5,702 bases of DNA from the NCBI GenBank assembly GCA_027488715.1, contig JAIYBD010000247.1, positions 1 to 5,702 on the forward strand, read 5' to 3'. Within the stretch, counting starts at the first letter, position 1. Each line of letters opens with the position of its first letter. The notes under the pieces were generated by a model. That model had not been told where the DNA came from and did no database searches. It saw nothing but the letters and a program-made list of their open reading frames with translations. Below, one piece after another: positions 1-5,702 of this stretch. The DNA is from Bacteroidota bacterium (GTDB taxonomy: Bacteria; Bacteroidota; Bacteroidia; UBA7662; CANHCV01). A program made the translations under genes and the position numbers.

Positions 1-725
1 AAAAGACTGAGGTAGAATCGATAGGCAGCTAAAACGCCCAATCGAGAGCTTGGAGGCAATTGCTTTAAACCCTGATAAGCGTGATCGAAGTCTTTCTTGA
101 TGTCTTTCTCGATTTCACGCTTGTCGGCTTCACTGAAATGAACTCCCAGTTGAACCCCTGGAAAATACGTTCTTCCTTTATCTTGATAGTCGTCTTTCAA
201 ATCGCGTAGAAAATTGATTTTCTGGAATGCGGCACCCAGGCTTCGGGCCGAATCCTTCAAATTTTCATACATGCCCGGTTTGCCGTGGGTAAAAACCCTC
301 AAACACATCAAACCTACCACTTCCGCCGAACCGTAAATGTATTCGGTATATGAATTTTCGTGGTATTCAATTTTCTCCAAATCCATCTCCATACTTCTCA
401 AAAAAGCTTCAATCAGTTCATGGTCGATGTGGTAATGATTTACGATCTTTTGAAAAGAGTCCAATACCGGATTCAAACTGATGCCTCGTTCGATGGCCAC
501 GTAGGTATCTTTCTTGAACTCGTCCAGCAAGGTCTTTTTGTCGAAATCGTGAAACGTGTCCACAATTTCATCGGCGAAACGAACAAATCCGTAAATCGCC
601 TCGATGGGTGGACGTAATTCTGATGAAAACAAACGAATTCCTAAAGAAAACGAGGTGCTGTAATTCCGCGTAATCTTTCTGGAGATTTCGAAATTGGTTT
701 TTCGGTATAGATTCAAGCCGGTCAT
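1..725 (-). CDS. crtB: Phytoene synthase (15-cis-phytoene synthase), 3' end cut by window edge
   Basis: This enzyme condenses two geranylgeranyl diphosphates head to head into phytoene, the first committed step of carotenoid synthesis. Reading leftward from the ATG at 725-723 gives 241 codons with no stop before the window edge; the family is usually about 280 residues, so roughly the last 40 are missing. Both aspartate-rich motifs that bind Mg-diphosphate are present: DEIVD at residues 52-56 (inside FVRFADEIVDT) and DLKDD at 175-179 (inside NFLRDLKDDYQDKGRTYFP). The conserved YGSAEVVG segment lies at 131-138. The N-terminal RKITRNYSTSFSLG (16-29) matches the usual substrate-pocket start of trans-isoprenyl diphosphate synthases. 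The start codon overlaps the crtI stop as ATGA, which implies translational coupling and supports this start. Squalene or diapophytoene synthase are relatives, but the crtI neighbour favours phytoene synthase. Confidence 0.93.
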   Translation of the reverse strand, partial: MTGLNLYRKTNFEISRKITRNYSTSFSLGIRLFSSELRPPIEAIYGFVRFADEIVDTFHDFDKKTLLDEFKKDTYVAIERGISLNPVLDSFQKIVNHYHIDHELIEAFLRSMEMDLEKIEYHENSYTEYIYGSAEVVGLMCLRVFTHGKPGMYENLKDSARSLGAAFQKINFLRDLKDDYQDKGRTYFPGVQLGVHFSEADKREIEKDIKKDFDHAYQGLKQLPPSSRLGVLAAYRFYLSL

Positions 726-2206
726 AAGGCAAAATATTTTTCAATTTCATGGGCTGCTACTTCCCCCGAAATCAAGGATGGGGGAACTCCCGGTCCGGGA
801 ACAGTTAATTGGCCGGAATAGAAAAGATTTTCAACTTTTTTACTCCGCATTTTAGGTTTTAGGAAAGCGGTTTGCCCTAATGTATTCGCAAGTCCATAAG
901 CATTTCCTTTGAAGGAATTGTACTGACTTACAAAATCTTGATAGGCGAAGGTTCGCTTTACTTCAATGTGAGGACGAATGGATTCTCCGGTTCTGGCTTC
1001 CAATCGATCCAACAATATTTGTAGGTACTTCTCGCGAATTTCGGGTGTATCGGGCATTCCCGGAGCTACGGGAATGAGTAAGAAGATATTCTCTTTCCCT
1101 TCCGGGGCTACCGAGGGGTCGGTTTTGGAGGGTACGCAAGCATAGAATAATGGATCGCTTGGCCACGCTGGACTTTCGTAAATTTCACGAGCATGTTTCC
1201 CAAAATCGGAATCGAAAAACAAATTGTGGTGAAGCAATCCTTCTACTTTTTTGTTAACGCCGAGGTAGTACAACAAACATGAAGGTGCCATGGTTCGGCT
1301 TTCCCAATATGCATCGTTGTAACTCCGGTGTGTGGTAGGAAGAAGCTGGGTTTCGGTATGATGGTAATCGCCGGAAGAGATCACGGCATCGAAGGTGCAG
1401 ATGTTGCCATTGACCAATAACCCTTCCGCCTTTTTTCCTTTGATGTCGATTTTTTGAACGGGATTCCCCAATTCGAATTTCACCCCCAATTCTTCACAAA
1501 CCTGAACCATTCCTTTTACCACTTCGCTCATGCCACCCATGGGATACCAAGTTCCCAGCTTAATGTCGGCATAATTCATCATGCTGTACAAAGCTGGAAT
1601 TCGATCGGGCATGGCTCCAAGAAAAAGGACAGGAAACTCCATCAATCGAATGATGCGAGAGTCGTTGTAAAACTTCCGCACGTGGCTCGACATGTTTTTA
1701 AGCAAGTCGAGTTTCAATGCCGCTTTGGCGATTTGAACGTCCATGAATTCGGTGATGGACAGGGATGGACGTTGAACGAAATCGTTCATGCCCACTTCAT
1801 ATTTGATACGGGCTTGTTCGAGGAATTCTTCGGTTTTTTGGGCGGCACCTTTTTCGGTACTTTCCATCAGTTGAAGAAAATCATCGTAGTTTGCGGGGAT
1901 ATCCCAATGCTGATCGTTCTCCCAGAATACGCGGTAACTGGGGTCCAATCGTTGCAGTTGGTAATAGTCGGAAGGTTTTTTGCCGAATGCGGCGAAAAAC
2001 CGTTCGAAGGCATCGGGCATCCAGTACCAACTGGGTCCGAGATCGAATAAAAACCCGTCTTGCTCAACGGCTCGGGCTCTTCCGCCGGGTTGTTGGTGTT
2101 GGTCGTACACCGTAACTTGAAATCCATTTTTGGCCAAGTACGCTGCGGAGGATAATCCTGCGAAACCAGCACCGATAACGGCGATGTTTTTGTTGAATTT
2201 TTTCAT
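722..2206 (-). CDS. crtI: Phytoene desaturase (CrtI-type carotenoid desaturase)
   Basis: This FAD-dependent desaturase introduces double bonds into phytoene, normally giving lycopene, and probably works at the membrane surface. At 494 residues it has the normal family length. The N terminus carries the dinucleotide-binding loop GAGFAG (12-17), then an acidic residue at the end of the second strand (VYD, 33-35) and PGGRA (40-44). FDLGPSWYWMPDAFERFF (54-71) is typical of CrtI proteins. The C terminus has the carotenoid desaturase signature, NLFYSGQLTVPGPGVPPSL at 460-478 followed by SGEVAA. The start at 2206 lies 7 bases after the sigma-gene stop and directly precedes the FAD motif; no Shine-Dalgarno is visible, as is common in Bacteroidota, and coupling to the gene upstream is likely. 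The stop overlaps the crtB start. How many double bonds it adds cannot be read from the sequence; lycopene is the likely product. Confidence 0.95.
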   Translation of the reverse strand: MKKFNKNIAVIGAGFAGLSSAAYLAKNGFQVTVYDQHQQPGGRARAVEQDGFLFDLGPSWYWMPDAFERFFAAFGKKPSDYYQLQRLDPSYRVFWENDQHWDIPANYDDFLQLMESTEKGAAQKTEEFLEQARIKYEVGMNDFVQRPSLSITEFMDVQIAKAALKLDLLKNMSSHVRKFYNDSRIIRLMEFPVLFLGAMPDRIPALYSMMNYADIKLGTWYPMGGMSEVVKGMVQVCEELGVKFELGNPVQKIDIKGKKAEGLLVNGNICTFDAVISSGDYHHTETQLLPTTHRSYNDAYWESRTMAPSCLLYYLGVNKKVEGLLHHNLFFDSDFGKHAREIYESPAWPSDPLFYACVPSKTDPSVAPEGKENIFLLIPVAPGMPDTPEIREKYLQILLDRLEARTGESIRPHIEVKRTFAYQDFVSQYNSFKGNAYGLANTLGQTAFLKPKMRSKKVENLFYSGQLTVPGPGVPPSLISGEVAAHEIEKYFAL

Positions 2207-2213
2207 AGAATAT

Positions 2214-2744
2214 TTAAACGCCTGCAGGTTCCTCTTGGTTCCATCCGTGTACGGAAAGTTTCTTTTTGAGGATCTTACGGGCTAGGTGAATACGGGTCTT
2301 CACTGTTCCAATGGGAATTTGGAAAAAATCGGCAATTTCTTGGTATTTGTATCCACGGAAATTCATGAGGAACGACTCACGAAGTTCGAAGGGAAGCTGA
2401 ACCAAGGCCTTTTCAATTTCGGCAGCTAAGAAGGAATTTTCTCCATCGTTGCCGGTGGAGTGGGAAACAGAATCGAGGTAATAAGAATTGTCGGTAGAAT
2501 CCAAAAACGTATTTCGCTTCACCATTCGGCGATAATTGTTGATGAAGGTGTTCTTCATGATGGTGAAGAGCCAGCCCTTGAAATTGGTTTCAGGAGCAAA
2601 ACGAGTACGGTTGGAAAATGCCTTCAAAAGGGTTTCCTGAAGCAAATCGTCGGAATCATCGGAGTTGCGGGTTAGGAATAAAGCATAAGACTTAAGTGAC
2701 TGCTTTTGCTCAACTAACTTTTGACTGAATTCGATGGCTGTCAT
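2214..2744 (-). CDS. ECF-type RNA polymerase sigma factor heading the carotenoid operon
   Basis: This 176-residue protein is a two-domain ECF (group 4) sigma-70 factor, which would direct RNA polymerase core to a particular promoter set. Region 2 spans about residues 12-78, with DDLLQETLLKAF (32-43) for core binding and -10 recognition, then FKGWLFTIMKNTFINNYRR (55-73). A polar linker follows (about 79-105). Region 4 spans about 110-163, with the helix-turn-helix YQEIADFFQIPIGTVKTRIHLARKIL (recognition part IPIGTVKTRIHLA, 143-155), which reads the -35 element. AAAAGG stands 7 bases before the ATG and supports this start. The gene comes first in the unit and ends 7 bases before crtI, so it probably controls the pigment genes, perhaps including itself; this is inference. 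No anti-sigma gene adjoins it here. The external signal, perhaps light or oxidative stress as for other crt-linked sigma factors, is unknown. Confidence 0.92.
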   Translation of the reverse strand: MTAIEFSQKLVEQKQSLKSYALFLTRNSDDSDDLLQETLLKAFSNRTRFAPETNFKGWLFTIMKNTFINNYRRMVKRNTFLDSTDNSYYLDSVSHSTGNDGENSFLAAEIEKALVQLPFELRESFLMNFRGYKYQEIADFFQIPIGTVKTRIHLARKILKKKLSVHGWNQEEPAGV

Positions 2745-2772
2745 TGTTTAACCTTTTAATTGGATTCTTCAA

Positions 2773-2803
2773 CAAAACTAGGATTTAAAAAATGAAGTTG
2801 CAA
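2773..2803 (-). promoter_or_regulatory. Bacteroidota-type promoter of the sigma-crtI-crtB operon
   Basis: On the minus strand TTG (2803-2801) is followed after 20 bases by TAGTTTTG (2780-2773), which fits the TTG-N19/20-TAnnTTTG consensus of the primary sigma factor in Bacteroidota. Transcription would start near 2768, giving a leader of about 25 bases that contains AAAAGG (2757-2752), 7 bases before the sigma start codon. The promoter looks like a housekeeping one, so the sigma gene may be made by the primary sigma factor. A second, ECF-dependent promoter is not excluded. Confidence 0.65.
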
Positions 2804-2805
2804 GT

Positions 2806-2841
2806 CTTTGTTTAATTTTTTGAAAAAAAGTTTAAACAGAG
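2806..2841. repeat. Imperfect 36-base inverted repeat between the two divergent promoters
   Basis: CTTTGTTTAA at 2806-2815 is matched in inverted orientation by TTAAACAGAG at 2832-2841 (9 of 10 positions). The centre is a T6 run, a G and an A7 run, which also largely pair. The dyad lies directly upstream of the -33 element of the leftward promoter and about 28 bases before the -7 element of the rightward one. It could be an operator shared by both units or an AT-rich activating element. Low-complexity A/T tracts can form such symmetry by chance. Confidence 0.35.
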
Positions 2842-2868
2842 CCAATTCAAGTATTCGATCGCTTTGAT

Positions 2869-2876
2869 TATTTTTG
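2869..2876 (+). promoter_or_regulatory. Candidate -7 promoter element (TATTTTTG) directly before the 2881 gene
   Basis: TATTTTTG matches the Bacteroidota -7 consensus TAnnTTTG exactly. It ends only 4 bases before the ATG at 2881, so transcription would begin at or next to the start codon and give a leaderless or nearly leaderless mRNA. I see no TTG at the expected -33 distance (about 2845-2850 reads TTCAA), which weakens the call. No Shine-Dalgarno is present, which is consistent with a leaderless start. Confidence 0.5.
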
Positions 2877-2880
2877 TGGT

Positions 2881-4047
2881 ATGCAATTGATTTTGGTTGA
2901 AAACAAAGCTTTAGAGCGTGTTTTTTTAGAAATCCCTTTTTTGATTTATCGGAATGATCCGGTGTGGATACCTCATTTGGAGAGCGACATCATCAAGATC
3001 TTTGATCCGCAAAAGAATCGTTTATTGAAGGAAGGTGAAGCTCAACGCTGGGTTTTGCAGGATGATCGGGGCGATTACATAGGAAGAATTGCTGCTTTTA
3101 TAAATCCGAAAACCCGAGATTGGAATGGGATTCAAGTGGGCGGCCTAGGTTTTTTCGAATGCATTGAATCGCAAAAGGCCGCCCATGTGTTGTTGGATGC
3201 CGCCACGAATTGGTTGAAAGAAAGAGGAATGCAGGCGGTAGATGGGCCCATTAACTTGGGGGAGCGAGACGCTTTCTGGGGATTGTTGGTAGATGGATTC
3301 TCCGAACCCATGTACCGCGCCAATTACAATCCGCCTTACTATCAGGATTTATTTGAAAGTTACGGATTTCAAGTGTTTTTCCGTCAGTTTACCTACTATC
3401 GCGACACGCTTCAACCTTTGAGTGACGACATCATTGCACGAGCTGAAAGGGTTTTAAAAGACCCCAACATTACGTTTCGAATGGCTAGAAAAAGCCAATT
3501 AAAGGAATTTGGAGAGCATTTTAGAACCATTTACAACGAGGCTTGGGTGAATCATCAGAATGTGGGGGCTATGACATCCGATCGTGCCCAAGCCATCATG
3601 AAAGCTATTCGGCCGATCATGGACGAGCGTTTACTTTGGTTTGCCTTTCACGGTAATCGGCCGATTGCTTTTTCTTTAATGCTTCCTGATATCAATACAT
3701 TGCTTCGAAAGAACAAAGGAAAGTTTGGACTTCTTCAGAAAATAAAATTGCTAATCGATCTAAAACGGGGAAAGGCCGAACGAATTTTTGGTGTCATTTT
3801 TGGCGTGGTGCCAGATTTTCAACGAATGGGAATGGAATCGGCCCTTGCGGTTACCTTAGAAAACGAAAAAGCCAAAGAGCCAAAACTGCCTTATCGATCG
3901 CTTGAAATGAATTGGATTGGCGATTTCAACCCTAAAATGATGAAAGTTGCCGAAATGGTGGGAGGAAAAATTTTTAAAGAACATCGAACTTTTCGGCTTA
4001 TTTTTGATCATTCCATTGAATTTGAACGAGAAAAGAAAATAATATGA
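2881..4047 (+). CDS. GNAT-fold acyltransferase-like protein, YghO / bacterial ceramide synthase-like family
   Basis: This 388-residue soluble-looking protein resembles the family known from E. coli YghO and, as I recall, from the Caulobacter ceramide synthase bCerS, which N-acylates a sphingoid base with acyl-CoA. The family hallmark block is at 120-140: VDGPINLGERDAFWGLLVDG, followed by YNPPYY (149-154) and a GFQ segment. A C-terminal GNAT-like half carries VVPDFQRMGMES (309-320), which recalls the acyl-CoA pyrophosphate loop (Q/R-x-x-G-x-G/A), but its last glycine position is not conserved (E319). The N-terminal part (1-118) looks like a first, degenerate GNAT half. No signal peptide or membrane segment is seen. 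The gene leads the rightward unit, and its TGA stop overlaps the next start (ATGA), suggesting a functional link with a membrane protein. Members of this Bacteroidota-rich phylum often make sphingolipids, but no serine palmitoyltransferase gene lies nearby, so ceramide synthesis is only a hypothesis. Family placement is more secure than function. Confidence 0.7.
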   Translation: MQLILVENKALERVFLEIPFLIYRNDPVWIPHLESDIIKIFDPQKNRLLKEGEAQRWVLQDDRGDYIGRIAAFINPKTRDWNGIQVGGLGFFECIESQKAAHVLLDAATNWLKERGMQAVDGPINLGERDAFWGLLVDGFSEPMYRANYNPPYYQDLFESYGFQVFFRQFTYYRDTLQPLSDDIIARAERVLKDPNITFRMARKSQLKEFGEHFRTIYNEAWVNHQNVGAMTSDRAQAIMKAIRPIMDERLLWFAFHGNRPIAFSLMLPDINTLLRKNKGKFGLLQKIKLLIDLKRGKAERIFGVIFGVVPDFQRMGMESALAVTLENEKAKEPKLPYRSLEMNWIGDFNPKMMKVAEMVGGKIFKEHRTFRLIFDHSIEFEREKKII

Positions 4048-4811
4048 AAACCGGATTTTTAAATACTCTTGTATTTTCTTCCATTATTGCGTCTGCTTAT
4101 TATAAAAATAGTGATTATCCGGGGATTTATGAAGGCATTGCCGTAGGTGTTGGTTTCCTGATGGTAGCATTCAGTTACCTCATCCATCATCACGATTTAA
4201 CCAAAAAAGTAAATCAATTGTACTTGGTTTCGTGTATCTTGATGGTACTTCCCGCTATTCTTCAAAAAATAAATGTTCCTTCCCAGGACTACCAATACCT
4301 GTTTTTATTGTTTTTCTTCATGTCGTTGTTGCTTTTGTATTCCATTTTCTGGTTTGAAGACAATGCTAAAGAATACAACAAGAAGTTCATTTTTTCACGA
4401 ATATTTTTATTTGCTGTTGGATTTGTTTTGGTGTTTATTTTCTCACCATTGGAATTTAAAAACAAAATCACCGTTGCAGTTTTAACAGGCTTTTTAACGT
4501 TGTTAAGTCCGAATTTTTTCTTTCGATGGAAGTATCAAAACACTCGAAATTTCAGATTTGGACTGATTGCCGGAGTCTTTTTGTTTTTTAGTTTGTTCAT
4601 TTCCGCATTCGAAAAGGTAGATGGGAATTTCATCTACGTTAGTTATTTGAATATTCTTTCTTTTTATTTGGTGAGTGTACCTTTTGTGAAAGATAAAATT
4701 CTTCCCAATTGGTTGATTCTCCGATTTAAAAATGTAGAAAAGTCGAAACGCCGCTTCCGTCGCCGTGAACGTTATCGCTACAAAAGAGCCATGGAGCAAG
4801 AAAACAATTGA
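4044..4811 (+). CDS. Multi-pass integral membrane protein of unknown function with Arg-rich C-terminal tail
   Basis: I do not recognise a family for this 255-residue protein. By eye it has seven, perhaps eight, hydrophobic segments: about 5-19 (weak), 30-47, 58-73, 84-104, 117-136, 142-160, 172-189 and 197-215. A very basic tail follows (about 225-249, with KSKRRFRRRERYRYKR at 233-248), which by the positive-inside rule should be cytoplasmic and may touch phospholipid, RNA or a partner protein. An HHHD cluster (48-51) sits at the end of the second hydrophobic segment, and FED (104-106) after the fourth. The ATG overlaps the previous stop as ATGA, so the two proteins are probably made together, and the acyltransferase-like protein may act on or with it. 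The A-rich run before the start (AAAAGAAAATAAT) is typical of Bacteroidota initiation sites. The gene is visibly richer in A/T than its neighbours, as expected from many Phe, Ile, Leu and Lys codons. Confidence 0.8.
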   Translation: MKTGFLNTLVFSSIIASAYYKNSDYPGIYEGIAVGVGFLMVAFSYLIHHHDLTKKVNQLYLVSCILMVLPAILQKINVPSQDYQYLFLLFFFMSLLLLYSIFWFEDNAKEYNKKFIFSRIFLFAVGFVLVFIFSPLEFKNKITVAVLTGFLTLLSPNFFFRWKYQNTRNFRFGLIAGVFLFFSLFISAFEKVDGNFIYVSYLNILSFYLVSVPFVKDKILPNWLILRFKNVEKSKRRFRRRERYRYKRAMEQENN

Positions 4812-4819
4812 TTGTTTTC
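4800..4819. repeat. Perfect 9-base inverted repeat at the end of the membrane protein gene
   Basis: GAAAACAAT (4800-4808) and ATTGTTTTC (4811-4819) are exact inverted copies separated by TG. As RNA this gives an 8-pair stem with a TTGA loop that holds the TGA stop codon of the membrane protein gene. No U-run follows the stem and it is poor in G/C, so it would be a weak terminator at best. It could equally be a protein-binding palindrome before the pterin genes. A poor -7-like element, TTCCTTTG (4817-4824), overlaps its right arm. Confidence 0.4.
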
Positions 4820-4834
4820 CTTTGTTGATGGGTT

Positions 4835-5251
4835 ATGATTTGTTCTGTTACACGTAAATCGCACTTCAACGCAGCCCATCGGCTTTTCCGACCCGATTGG
4901 TCCGATGAAAAAAACCACCAGGTCTTCGGAAAGTGCGCTTATCCCAATTACCACGGCCATAACTACGAAATGCTCGTTAAGTTAACCGGCCCCATTGATC
5001 CTCTCACGGGTTTTGTGTACGACCTAAAAAAGTTGGCAGATCTGATCGATGAGGAGATTTGCGATCGCTTCGATCACAAAAATTTGAACTTAGATTGCCC
5101 AGATTTTTTTGATTTAATTCCGACTGCTGAAAATATTTGTGTAGTTATTTGGAACCGATTACGAACAAAGATTGAACAAAACTTGTTACTAAGCGTAACC
5201 CTATTCGAAACTGAACGAAACATCGTTGAATACCATGGCCCACAACACTAA
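4835..5251 (+). CDS. 6-pyruvoyl-tetrahydropterin synthase (PTPS / QueD superfamily), PTPS-type active site
   Basis: This 138-residue zinc enzyme of the tunnelling fold would convert 7,8-dihydroneopterin triphosphate to 6-pyruvoyl-tetrahydropterin. Zinc ligands are H15 (HFNAAHRL, 10-17), H40 and H42 (NYHGHNYE, 38-45). The catalytic cysteine is C34 (FGKCA), the Asp-His pair is D80-H81 (FDHKNLNLD), and the pterin-binding glutamate is probably E125 (LFETERN), with PTAEN at 96-100. The cysteine lies five residues before HGH (C-x5-HGH), as in animal PTPS, not three as in E. coli QueD (C-x3-HGH). IDPLTG (54-59) and DHKNLNLD also resemble the animal enzyme as I remember it. This favours a biopterin-type role over queuosine synthesis, although the COG0720 family is known to be promiscuous. 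The downstream folE makes its substrate and overlaps it by 17 bases. No Shine-Dalgarno is visible; the start is the first in-frame ATG, just before the conserved N-terminal strand. Confidence 0.9.
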   Translation: MICSVTRKSHFNAAHRLFRPDWSDEKNHQVFGKCAYPNYHGHNYEMLVKLTGPIDPLTGFVYDLKKLADLIDEEICDRFDHKNLNLDCPDFFDLIPTAENICVVIWNRLRTKIEQNLLLSVTLFETERNIVEYHGPQH

Positions 5252-5702
5252 ACCTTCCATCGATCTTTACGGAGACGATCACATCGGTGATTACGATCAT
5301 CAGCCTATTCGCCCCGACGCTTTTGCCATCCCCGATGATGAAAAAATAGTCCTCATCGCTGAAAAATTCAAAGACATCATGAACATCATGGGGTTGGATT
5401 TATCGGACGATAGCTTAAAAGGAACGCCACTTCGCGTTGCCAAAATGTACATTCAGGAGAGTTTTTCTGGACTTAATCCAGCGAATAAACCCGAGATTAC
5501 CCTCTTTGATAACAAATACAAGTACAAACAAATGCTCATTGAGCGGGATATTCAATTTTACTCCTGTTGTGAGCACCATTTCCAACCCTTCTTCGGAAAA
5601 GCGCATATTGCCTACATTTCCACCGGTAAAGTCATTGGCCTAAGTAAGTTGAATCGCATCGTTCAATACTATGCGCAACGTCCTCAAGTTCAAGAAAGAT
5701 TA
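5235..5702 (+). CDS. folE: GTP cyclohydrolase I, 3' end cut by window edge
   Basis: FolE opens the GTP ring and releases formate to give 7,8-dihydroneopterin triphosphate, the entry compound for folate, biopterin-type pterins and queuosine. The window holds 156 codons with no stop; the E. coli protein has 222 residues, so about 65-70 are missing. The family motifs are clear: SLKGTPLRVAKMY (60-72), YSCCEHHFQPFFGKAHIAYI (109-128) with zinc ligand C112 and H115, and VIGLSKLNRIVQYYAQRPQV (133-152). The third zinc ligand, a cysteine further on, lies outside. Residues 1-35 form a polar, Asp/His-rich leader (DLYGDDHIGDYDH at 10-22) before the core. The ATG at 5235 lies within the PTPS gene in another frame, a 17-base overlap; the next in-frame ATG is codon 49, inside the conserved helix, so 5235 is the better start. 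The gene order means the product feeds directly into the enzyme encoded just upstream. Confidence 0.95.
   Translation, partial: MAHNTKPSIDLYGDDHIGDYDHQPIRPDAFAIPDDEKIVLIAEKFKDIMNIMGLDLSDDSLKGTPLRVAKMYIQESFSGLNPANKPEITLFDNKYKYKQMLIERDIQFYSCCEHHFQPFFGKAHIAYISTGKVIGLSKLNRIVQYYAQRPQVQERL

Noticed and set aside
360..617. An 85-codon plus-strand open frame
   Set aside because: It is antisense to conserved crtB coding sequence (YGSAEVVG and the first Asp motif region) and has no independent support.
568..750. A 60-codon minus-strand open frame across the crtI/crtB junction
   Set aside because: It is in a different frame from crtB, whose Asp-rich motifs are clear from the ATG at 725; there is no room or need for a separate gene.
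1454..2050. A 198-codon plus-strand open frame inside crtI
   Set aside because: It lies wholly antisense to a clear crtI, has no recognisable motif or initiation signal, and reads as a compositionally driven shadow frame.
4503..4799. A 98-codon minus-strand open frame
   Set aside because: It is antisense to the membrane protein, whose hydrophobic segments and coupled start make the plus strand the real reading; no motif is seen in the antisense product.
4800..4819. Calling the inverted repeat an intrinsic terminator
   Set aside because: The stem is A/T-rich and is followed by CTTTGTTGATGGG rather than a T-run, so only a repeat of unknown role is claimed.
5060..5067. GCGATCGC octamer, reminiscent of the HIP1 repeat of cyanobacteria
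   Set aside because: I see a single copy, inside conserved PTPS coding sequence, so it is not a repeat family and is explained by codon choice.
4835..5251. Naming the PTPS-family gene queD
   Set aside because: The C-x5-HGH spacing and the lack of queC or queE beside it favour the PTPS type, so no symbol was assigned.

Overview
The window reads as chromosomal DNA from a carotenoid-making member of the Bacteroidota, most likely in or near the Flavobacteriales. Three things support this: promoter elements of the Bacteroidota form (TTG, about 20 bases, TAnnTTTG), start codons mostly lacking a Shine-Dalgarno sequence, and proteins that resemble families from this phylum. The genus cannot be named from sequence alone. 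Coding density is very high and no gene-free stretch exceeds about 140 bases.

Two transcription units diverge from a 136-base intergenic region (2745-2880). The leftward unit is a pigment operon: an ECF-type sigma factor (2744 to 2214), phytoene desaturase crtI (2206 to 722) and phytoene synthase crtB (725 to beyond position 1, cut by the window edge). The enzymes catalyse consecutive steps: CrtB joins two geranylgeranyl diphosphates into phytoene, and CrtI desaturates phytoene towards lycopene. The sigma gene is 7 bases from crtI, and crtI and crtB overlap by an ATGA, so the three are probably co-transcribed. A good promoter stands before the sigma gene.

The rightward unit starts at 2881 with a GNAT-fold protein of the YghO / bacterial ceramide synthase-like family. 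It is joined by an ATGA overlap to a multi-pass membrane protein of unknown function. After 23 bases come two pterin genes: a 6-pyruvoyl-tetrahydropterin synthase with eukaryote-type active-site spacing, and folE (GTP cyclohydrolase I, cut by the right edge), which overlap by 17 bases. FolE makes dihydroneopterin triphosphate, the substrate of the synthase, so the pair looks like the first two steps towards a tetrahydrobiopterin-like cofactor.

No mobile element, CRISPR array, tRNA or rRNA is visible. The points most worth a second look are the possible lipid N-acyltransferase with its coupled membrane partner, the PTPS-type pterin pair, the sigma factor heading the crt operon with no visible anti-sigma gene, and two inverted repeats at likely control points. 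I did not find a clearly new multi-gene system.
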